Assembly: GCA_002286715.1 (NCBI GenBank)
Contig: NSJX01000025.1
Span: forward strand, 224,372 to 288,371
Length of the DNA: 64,000 bases
DNA from: Dentipellis sp. KUC8613
Taxonomy: Eukaryota; Basidiomycota; Agaricomycetes; Russulales; Hericiaceae
Direction of reading: 5' to 3'
Shown here: piece after piece, positions 57,140 through 64,000 of the stretch
Layout of the letters: each line of letters begins with the position of its first letter
Numbering within the stretch: the stretch's first letter is position 1
Notes under the pieces: generated by a model
Told to the model about the DNA's origin: nothing
What the model saw: only the letters and a program-made list of their open reading frames with translations
Database searches by the model: none
Made by a program: the position numbers and the translations under genes

Positions 57140-58765
57140 ATGGACGCAGTCGCTACTTTACCGATTTCCTCTCTTAGTGTCCATGATTCCGCTGTCGGCC
57201 AGCATCATATCAACGAACTTCTCCCAGAAGTTCTTGCACACATATTCAAGCTTCTCCAACCGTTGGATCCCGCTGGTAGGGCCCCGATCACATGCACACC
57301 GCGGAAGGATGCCATCGGATGGATTCGGGTCACTTGCGTCTGTCGCCGATGGCGAGCTATCGCATTGGATCACCCCTACCTGTGGTCTTACATCGACTCT
57401 CGGGAACTGAGCCCCAGATGGACAGAAGAATTCCTGTGCCGTTCTCAGATGACCGGTGTTTCATTCCTTTATGCCTCATATACTCATCGAGGCAAGTTGG
57501 ATATTGCCAGGGTGATGGCGGAGCATCTATCTCACATACAGATGCTCCATATCTACACGAGTGCGGGTGAAGACGACCCCTCTATCCTTCTATCTTTGCG
57601 TAGGGACGCACCAATGTTGAAGAAAGCCGAGCTGATTTATACAAGCGGGTATAGGGCTGCAGACGTGGCAAGCACACCGCAATTACCAGCGGATCTCTTC
57701 AACAATCATGCACCAGGCCTTCGTCATCTAGAAGTAGAACGTTTCCGTTTCGCGTGGTCGTCTCAGGTTTTCAACTGCCTTGTCCATCTCGTTATCAAAA
57801 TGGATGTAAGACAGGAATCACCGCTTTTTGTCGAACCTGGCGCCGAAGCGCAAGATCTTCGAGACTTCTTTGGTGCTCTTTCAAGAATGCCCGCCCTCGA
57901 GTTCCTTGAGCTCCGGGATGCCCTTCCTCCTCTTCCAACAGATGCCATGCCCCGCAGCACATACTTCCCTCCTGTCTCTTTGCCCAACTTGCGCACTCTT
58001 GATTTAAAGGATTATGCCCTGAAATGTGCTATTGTCATCAATCACCTGGTTATACCCCCAACGACCGAGAAATTGTTCGGCTGCAAACTGGATTATGTCC
58101 ACAGACGCGCGAGCGAACTCATTGGCCCATGGATCTCCACCCAGATCGATACTTCATCCTCGATTGGCATATTGCAGTTCATGAGCGATCGGTACTGTTA
58201 CGAGATCGCGGCCAGGGAATATGACGACACAATTACCGACACCCTTGAACAAAAACTCCTGTTCAAAGTTTCTGTCCTCGGGTTGTATGGAGACGAGTCT
58301 CTTACAGACCTCAAAGCTTTTTGCGATTTGTTCTCCTTGGAGCGTCTAAGGTTGGTCCATCTGGACTGTACCCCCGAGTGGAGCGCACAGGATTGGATCA
58401 CAAGCTTTGGCCAGTGTGAAGATATACGGAGTGTTGAGTCCCTGAAAGTCGGGGCATGCACCCTCTTCGAGGCACTCGCGACAGACAATCCAGTCGAGGG
58501 ACGCACGGGTCCTCTCTTTGCGTCCTTGAAAAAAGTGACGTTAGCAAATGTCAACTTCAGGAAGGACGATTATGCCACCAACGTACCGAAGTGGCTCAGT
58601 CTCCGCAAGGGCCCACCACTGGAAAGCCTGGAGATCGTCTATTCATTCGTCACTGAAGAGATGATTCTCGCGCTTCACAAGCAGGTTTCCGAGTTTTATT
58701 GGGATAGGTTTGGACTTCCTCCGCGCACGGAGGAGCTGGATGAGGGGCAGGGGGGAATTTCCTAA
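57140..58765 (+). CDS. F-box protein
   Basis: Intronless frame of 541 residues. The F-box near residues 23-80 is clear: INELLPEVLAHIFKLLQPLD, then WIRVTCVCRRWRAIALDHPY and LWSYIDSRE, the form seen in the large Agaricomycete F-box families. The rest has irregular leucine-rich segments (LKKAELIYTSGY, ALEFLELRDALPPLPTDA, LPNLRTLDLKDYAL, LESLEIVYSFVTEEM), consistent with LRR-type substrate binding. It would be an SCF ubiquitin-ligase adaptor with unknown targets. The single-exon structure contrasts with the intron-rich neighbours. Confidence 0.85.
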   Translation: MDAVATLPISSLSVHDSAVGQHHINELLPEVLAHIFKLLQPLDPAGRAPITCTPRKDAIGWIRVTCVCRRWRAIALDHPYLWSYIDSRELSPRWTEEFLCRSQMTGVSFLYASYTHRGKLDIARVMAEHLSHIQMLHIYTSAGEDDPSILLSLRRDAPMLKKAELIYTSGYRAADVASTPQLPADLFNNHAPGLRHLEVERFRFAWSSQVFNCLVHLVIKMDVRQESPLFVEPGAEAQDLRDFFGALSRMPALEFLELRDALPPLPTDAMPRSTYFPPVSLPNLRTLDLKDYALKCAIVINHLVIPPTTEKLFGCKLDYVHRRASELIGPWISTQIDTSSSIGILQFMSDRYCYEIAAREYDDTITDTLEQKLLFKVSVLGLYGDESLTDLKAFCDLFSLERLRLVHLDCTPEWSAQDWITSFGQCEDIRSVESLKVGACTLFEALATDNPVEGRTGPLFASLKKVTLANVNFRKDDYATNVPKWLSLRKGPPLESLEIVYSFVTEEMILALHKQVSEFYWDRFGLPPRTEELDEGQGGIS

Positions 58766-59193
58766 TCATGCATGTGGGGCCAGGCTGCCGTACTTCGTAA
58801 GTATCTCACGTTGCTGAGGCCAGAAAATGCTAACCAATATCTGTTCAGCTGCAGGCCGCCACTCACAAAGGCGTTCCGAGTGATTCGTGCCATGAACCAT
58901 TCGCCAAAAAAAATTGAAAAGTCCTGGATCATCATTAAAGTAGATGACCTTCCCGTTTCCCGCCATGTTACTATTCCCGAGTCAGATTGCGCTCATATCC
59001 TGTACATTAACCGTTCGTTTCGTCCAAAGGACATGTCGAAAGCTTTCTAGCGACTCATGTAGGGGTTGAAGTCCTTGGCACCAGCTATGCCCACTTATTT
59101 ACGAATCCGAGTCAGACAAGCTGTTCGTTACCAGAAAATTCGTGATCCATGCCCATGTTGTAGTGGTTGTCATAAATATGTGAATGCGGACAT
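58766..59193. other. Intergenic, convergent 3' ends
   Basis: About 430 nt, no coding signal. Confidence 0.5.
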
Positions 59194-61329
59194 TTACGCT
59201 GCGCTGACGATCGTCTGCAGCTTTCCAAAATCCGGCGATCCAAGGCCAGTCACCTACGTATGAACGAGTCAGCAAAAATGCCCTTCTATTGTCTTGTTCG
59301 AGGAAGAGTTGGCACTTACAGGATCCCACCCTTTCACAGCACTGAAGCCGGCAGTCCCACACCCAGGGTTGCTGCCCGAAGTGATATCATTGAGACCGGC
59401 GACGCCCTTCGAATAAAGGAGGGGATTCAGGAAGCCAAGGGGCGCCTTGCCCTCGGAGATCCGGAAATCATTCAAGAGCGACACGATTGCCGCGAAAGTC
59501 TAGCGCTTGTCAGTCTCAAGCGGAGAAGTGCAAAACGGAAGGCAGACACACAGGCGACGAGCAGCTGGTTCCCCTCTCCAACGTCTCGAACCCATCGATG
59601 ACAATTTCAAACCCGATCGCCTGAGCTGAAACATCAGGGAAGCCCCTCCCGGTAGTGCTGAACATAGAACGTGCTAGTCAGCTCATATTCCGAACAAGCC
59701 AAAGATCCCAATATTTAGCATACTTATACAATCCGGCATACTTGTTACCAAGCGTCCCTAGGAATGTCTGGACCGCATCGGCCTGATAGCTAGGACGAGC
59801 AAAGTAGTTCGAGAAGCCCCCACTGGACAGGGCGGCTGCGACTTCCGGGCCGACGCTGGTGGTACCACCGACGGCAGTCACAAATGGGCCTGACAAGACA
59901 TCAGTACAGTGCCTTCATTCAGGCTTTGCGAGCATAGACGTACAAGACGCCGGGAAGTTCGGAACGAACTGCGTCCTGTTCGTCCCATCGTTCGTCGTGC
60001 ACGACCCGCCGCCGACGCCCGAGTCGCCGCTGCTGAACAGCACACTCACGCCGCGAGCGCCGAGCTGCGCGAAGCGGCTGCAGACCGTCTGCGCGTAGTC
60101 CGGCGGCACAGTCTGCTCGTCGTCGCCGTAGCTGGTGGTGATCGTCTGCGGAATGGTGTCCTGTGCGGCGATGAAGTCCAGCCAGTCGAGGTACGGCTCG
60201 TTAGTGTTGGTCGGGGTGCTGCTATCGGGGTTGAAGGGCGGAGAGCCGCCGGTGCTGTAGAAGATGTTTGGCGTCGGGAATGATATGGAGCTCGCGTATT
60301 GAATATCTAGGTTGGCCTGGGGTTCCCTCATGAGTTTTTCGCTCTATGAAAGGGCAAAATTGACCTCACCTCAGCACCGGGCTGGCTTTGGTCGTTGAGC
60401 CCGCCATGCACCTCCACGACTGTAAAGTTGTTTCCAACAGCATTAGGAAGCAGCTGCTTATAGAACGTCTGCAAGTCGGCAAAGTTCGCGTATATGTCCA
60501 GATAACCAGTGACGCCGAGCTTGTTCTTGTCCGTCGCTTTCGGCACATAGGATGTCGAGTTGTACAATGCGCGCAAACACGATGGGGTGATGGTTTGCTT
60601 GCAGCTGCTTGGGACCGTCGCGAACTGGCCCTTCTTCAGCAATTGCGCGATCTCTGCGCGTGTTATGGAGTCATCTTGTACAATCTTGCCATTTGGATCC
60701 TTAGAGGAAGTCGTGCGCATTGAGCGTGTACTACTGAAGTACGTCGTGGGAGCAACGACGTCGATGTGTCCATGCAGGACAGACGGAAGGGAGTATCCGA
60801 TGGTGCGGAGTACTGTGTCGTTTGTCGTCGCGTGTCGGTAGACCTGGTAATCCGCGCCGAGCAGGGCGTCCGCCTTTGGCACAGGGACGGCAGACACAAC
60901 GAGCCAGTCTCCAGCCTCCGTGGAGGAAATGGAGGAGGCCGGAATCTCGTGATGCGAAAGCCATGCAGATACAAGTGTTTGAGTATCGGGATGAGGAGCG
61001 ACAAGAGATGCGACGTCTCCTTTGCTCAAATGCAAACCGTATCTGTACATTTCAATGAGCATGTGAGAAAGGAATGGTGTCGAGACATACCGTCCATGTT
61101 CAGGATCGCTGACTTCGTAAAGCGCTTTGACCAAAGCGTCTTCCTGATGAGGCTTCAACGCAATCCGTAAATCGATAGTGGCACCCTCAGGTGCAGGCCC
61201 TTCGGACACCCAATTCGCAGGAGCAGATTTCCAGGTATGCTTCACCTTGAGGTCGTCCCACCTAGCCGCATGCGGCGACGCGAACGCTGTCGCTACCACA
61301 GCGAGAACTGTGAAACCAAGGCCAAGCAT
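59194..61329 (-). CDS. Secreted sedolisin (peptidase S53, tripeptidyl-peptidase type)
   Basis: Acid serine-carboxyl peptidase secreted to digest protein at low pH. Exons 61329-61091, 61042-60370, 60316-59944, 59889-59730, 59657-59552, 59499-59320 and 59253-59194 give 596 residues. There is a signal peptide ([19 protein letters not shown]) and an activation pro-domain ([40 protein letters not shown]). The catalytic domain has the Glu/Asp pair in [11 protein letters not shown] (about 304 and 308), the oxyanion Asp in [11 protein letters not shown] and the nucleophile Ser 513 in GTSCSSPTFAA. The calcium-binding end includes [10 protein letters not shown] and [16 protein letters not shown]. All catalytic residues are present, so it should be active. 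A TATA box lies 56 nt before the start. Confidence 0.95.
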
Positions 61330-61384
61330 CGCGTTGACAGCGGGGATGCTACAGGACTCACCAGTCGGCCATAGACAGGTGTCA

Positions 61385-61392
61385 TTTATATA
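61385..61392 (-). promoter_or_regulatory. TATA box of the sedolisin gene
   Basis: TATATAAA on the minus strand, 56 nt upstream of the ATG at 61329, followed by a short leader. Spacing suits a core promoter. Confidence 0.6.
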
Positions 61393-62075
61393 GCAGTGGC
61401 AAAAGTTGTGCCCGTGGCGTCAGTCGGGTCCACATGCGAGCCATCTGATGCGGGTGACGGAACACACCAACGACGCGAGATGAAGACACGCACGCCGCAC
61501 TTGAACGTAAAAGAGCCCATGTCAAGTCCACATAAGGATATACGTCTGGGAGACAGATGCACGACGACTATTGAGTTGAGCAGGCCGACTACTAATCGTG
61601 GTAGCTCGGTCAGCCAGGTCAATTCTCGGGTTTGAAGCGAGCGCCGCGTGCTCTTCCCTCTCCTCCATGTGTCTGCTGCTGAGTTGTTCTCTCAGTCGCC
61701 GTCGTGGGGACATAGACTTGAACGCGACGGCACGTGTACGGCTCTCCCTGTGATATCATAGAGCATTCCCCGTCTAGGAAGGATTCAAACTCACCGTTCA
61801 CATCGAAAATACTCGAAGAAGGTTGGGGCTTGTGGCGCTCATCTCCGGCTAGAGAAGGTGTCGTTACGACGCATGACACACTGCTCACCGCATGCTCGGG
61901 CGTCACAGCTGTGGACACATAAAAGTGACAGCCGCGTGTATTGATAAAAATATGTCAAGGGCCAGTAGGGTAAGCACTATATCTTGCACACAAGAGAGGT
62001 GATAGCGGCATTCGACAATGAGTCCAATTGGATGTCAAAGCAAGTTCATACTGATGAAAAACGTCTTGTCAAGCA
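61393..62075. other. Upstream region of the sedolisin gene
   Basis: About 680 nt between the sedolisin promoter and the BAP31-like stop; both genes run on the minus strand, so this is the sedolisin 5' region. No gene supported. Confidence 0.45.
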
Positions 62076-63008
62076 TTAGTCAGTACGCTTATTCGAAATC
62101 TTCCCGGTTTCTTGGTTGTACTGCTCGGCAAGACGGTCGTACTCGGCTGCTTGCTGGTTTGCCTGCTTCTTGAGCGTTTCTGTTCCAGGACCAGCATCTC
62201 AGCGCTAAGATGTGAAAGGAAATGTACCAATCACATACCGAAATCACGCTCGCTCTTCTCAGCCTCTGCCAACTTCCGCTTCAGTTCCTCGATTTGCTTC
62301 GTCTGGTCGCCCGCAGCCAAGGTCGAACGCGATTTATCAGCCGTCTACGCATGAATGGAGATTACATCAGAGACAGGTGGGTGAGGAGAAAGTGCGGACA
62401 ACGCACAGCTTTCTTCAATTTCGCATATTCTTCCTGGGTGTGGATGAGGTCTTGGATGATGTAGAAGGTACGGGTCAGGACGAGAGAGAGGAAAAGACAG
62501 AATCCGGTCAAGTACGTATTACGCTGGGCGCTAAATTTCCGCAGCAAAACAATGTGGTCAGACACGTACAACGGGAGGATTGGCAACGTGGACATACTAG
62601 AATTTACGGGCAGCGAAGTTTGTCTCAGTGCGAACGTCTTGAATGCCTTGGTTCCCTGTCTTTGCGAGCTCGACCTCAGCGGTCACGCGGAACATGCGCT
62701 GGACGGCATCCACAAATAGGATTGCCACGAAACTGCGAACATTCGATCGGAAGCAATTCAGCACACGAGCATGTCGTATAGGTCCAAACATACATGAAGG
62801 TTATCTTGAGCGCGTATGCAATCTTCCCAACGATTGGGCTTTCGGAAAGGAAGTGGAAGAGTTTCCGTCTAACTTGGAAAGGGAGGGGTAGGACCAGGAC
62901 ACCGAAGGTGGCCATTTCACCCGCAAGGAGCGCGAAGGTCATTGTGTAACTGACAGAACGTTTAGACACGGCCGAAATAAAGTAACAAAACACATACTAG
63001 ATCGTCAT
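62076..63008 (-). CDS. BAP31/Yet3-like endoplasmic reticulum membrane protein
   Basis: BAP31-family proteins act in ER export and quality control of membrane proteins. Exons 63008-62998, 62949-62794, 62732-62598, 62530-62407, 62344-62239 and 62179-62076 give 211 residues, the usual length. The first exon is 11 nt (MTI plus two bases). Three membrane helices: LLAGEMATFGVLVLPLPF, ALKITFIFVAILFVDAVQRM and YLTGFCLFLSLVLTRTFYII. A cytosolic coiled-coil follows (KQIEELKRKLAEAEKSERDF, LKKQANQQAAEYDRLAEQYN). It ends NKRTD, close to but not a canonical dilysine KKxx ER-retrieval signal. Family-specific FQVRRKLFHFLSESP and IQDLIHTQEEYAKLKK are present. Confidence 0.92.
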
Positions 63009-63266
63009 TTTGTTGATAATTGGGGGGTGGTTGATGGTCTGAAGGAAGATGGTTTGGAAGAGAACGCGAACGAGGCCAGGGCTTGTGCAGGTCAACGTGG
63101 TCAGTGACGTCACGTCTGACCCTAACCCCAGGGATTTGTTATATTCGCACGCCGCGACGCGCGTCACGCTCTTACGCGTCTTCGAAGCAGAGCTTGCGCA
63201 CTTGATCCTCTTCATCTTCTATCATCCATCTCAATTTATCGTTTGACATTAGCAGAGAGCGGAAAC
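63009..63266. promoter_or_regulatory. Divergent promoter region of BAP31-like and UBP6 genes
   Basis: The two start codons are 258 nt apart and diverge, so this segment must carry both promoters. No defined element was recognised. Confidence 0.55.
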
Positions 63267-64000
63267 ATGGCACCGCTGCAAGTACACATCAAACATGCAG
63301 GAAAGGTCCACGATCTCACGCTCAATCCCGATCTTCCGGGCTTGGCTTTCAAAGAGGACATCTACCAGAAGACGGGTGTGCCTGTAGATCGCATGAAAGT
63401 TATGGTAAAGGGTGGCATGCTGAAGGTACGACGCAATTTTTTGGGTATGTAACAACGTCTCTGACCCTTCGTTTGTAGGACGATTCAGATTGGAAGAAGA
63501 TTGGGCCCAAGGAGGTGATTACACACCCTCGCCACTCACCCTTGCTTTCGCTGAGGCAACGACATAATTTTGTAGGGCCAAACATTCATGGTCATTGGCG
63601 CCGCAGGAGAGCTCCCGAAGCCTCCTGAGAAGCCCATAGTCTTCCTCGAAGACATGGACGAAGAAGATCTCGCACAAGCGGTATGTCTAGCCGAGTCTTC
63701 TCCGGTGTATCGGGCTCTTATACTAAACCTATCTAAGCTCGCGTTACCCGTTGGACTCGCGAAGTAAGTCTCCCATATCTGGTCGAAATATAATATTGTA
63801 ACACCCTACGAATAGCCTAGGCAACACATGTTATATGAATTCCACTGTCCAAGCTATGCGCGCCATTCCCGAGCTTCAAGTAGCACTCAACAAGTCCGCA
63901 TTATTTTCACCCCTTCTTTTTCATTGCAATTAACGAGACAATTCAGTGCCGGCCATATGCAGCAGCCTCTAGCGAGATCATTGCGTGATCTCTACCTGAA
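63267..64000 (+). CDS. UBP6: Proteasome-associated deubiquitinase Ubp6/USP14, 5' part
   Basis: Ubp6 binds the proteasome through its ubiquitin-like domain and trims ubiquitin from substrates. Exons 63267-63425, 63479-63514, 63576-63680, 63738-63763, 63816-63893 and 63947-64000 (cut by the window) give about 152 residues. The ubiquitin-like domain covers residues 1-80 (LQVHIKHAGKVHDLTLNPDL, VMVKGGMLKDDSDWKKIG, TFMVIGAAGELPKPPEKPIV). The catalytic domain begins LPVGLANLGNTCYMNSTVQA, with the nucleophilic Cys in GNTCYMN. The start at 63267 is chosen because the upstream in-frame codons precede the UBL fold. The remaining two thirds lie beyond the window. Confidence 0.93.

Noticed and set aside
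1..64000. Search by eye for CRISPR arrays, insertion sequences, bacterial operons or rRNA genes
   Set aside because: None seen; the intron-rich fungal gene structure makes prokaryotic features unlikely. tRNA genes were looked for only superficially and none was recognised.

Overview
The window is nuclear DNA of a filamentous basidiomycete. Genes are packed on both strands and cut by many short introns, mostly 45-65 nt with GT..AG ends. The protein families are typical of Agaricomycetes: a velvet factor, a SET5-like methyltransferase, BTB/POZ and F-box-like families, and a secreted GH115 glucuronidase. The GH115 enzyme and the sedolisin point to a wood- or litter-decaying fungus, perhaps a polypore; that placement is inference. 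Gene models were built by hand: exon lengths sum to whole codons and junctions restore family motifs. No searches were run.

Layout. 1-480: 3' end of a cyanamide hydratase-like HD protein. 1579-2686 (-): elongation factor 1-beta, whose first intron carries a U18-type C/D snoRNA. 2687-7793: gene-poor. 7794-12348 (+): two related F-box-like genes. 13250-14085 (+): Nudix gene broken by an in-frame TAG. 16321-19980 (+): tandem pair of Cdc20/Cdh1-like WD40 proteins, both with the C-terminal Ile-Arg tail. 20846-25060 (+): GH115 gene of 21 exons. 25194-29936 (-): three tandem BTB/POZ genes. 30221-31697 (+): SET5-like protein. 33061-35922 (-): velvet-domain regulator with a very long low-complexity tail. 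39249-43772 (+): mitochondrial RNA polymerase. 44272-45506: ATP synthase subunit H (-) and ATPase inhibitor IF1 (+), divergent across 173 bp. 46023-46995 (-): SUR7/PalI membrane protein. 48162-50029 (+): F-box-like protein. 50483-52993 (-): BAG-domain protein. 53968-58765: an unrecognised small gene, a multi-pass membrane protein, a possibly damaged gene and an F-box protein. 59194-61329 (-): sedolisin. 62076-63008 (-) and 63267-64000 (+, cut): BAP31/Yet3-like ER protein and Ubp6/USP14, divergent.

Working links. RPO41, ATP synthase subunit H and IF1 are neighbours serving mitochondrial energy metabolism; the last two share an upstream region and act on the same enzyme. Several regulatory families sit as local duplications (F-box-like x2, Cdc20-like x2, BTB x3), as expected of fast-evolving protein-turnover adaptors. 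Unusual gene structure is the other theme: 8-19 nt coding exons, one apparent GC-AG intron, stop-free 54-nt introns, and an intronic snoRNA in the same host gene as in yeast.
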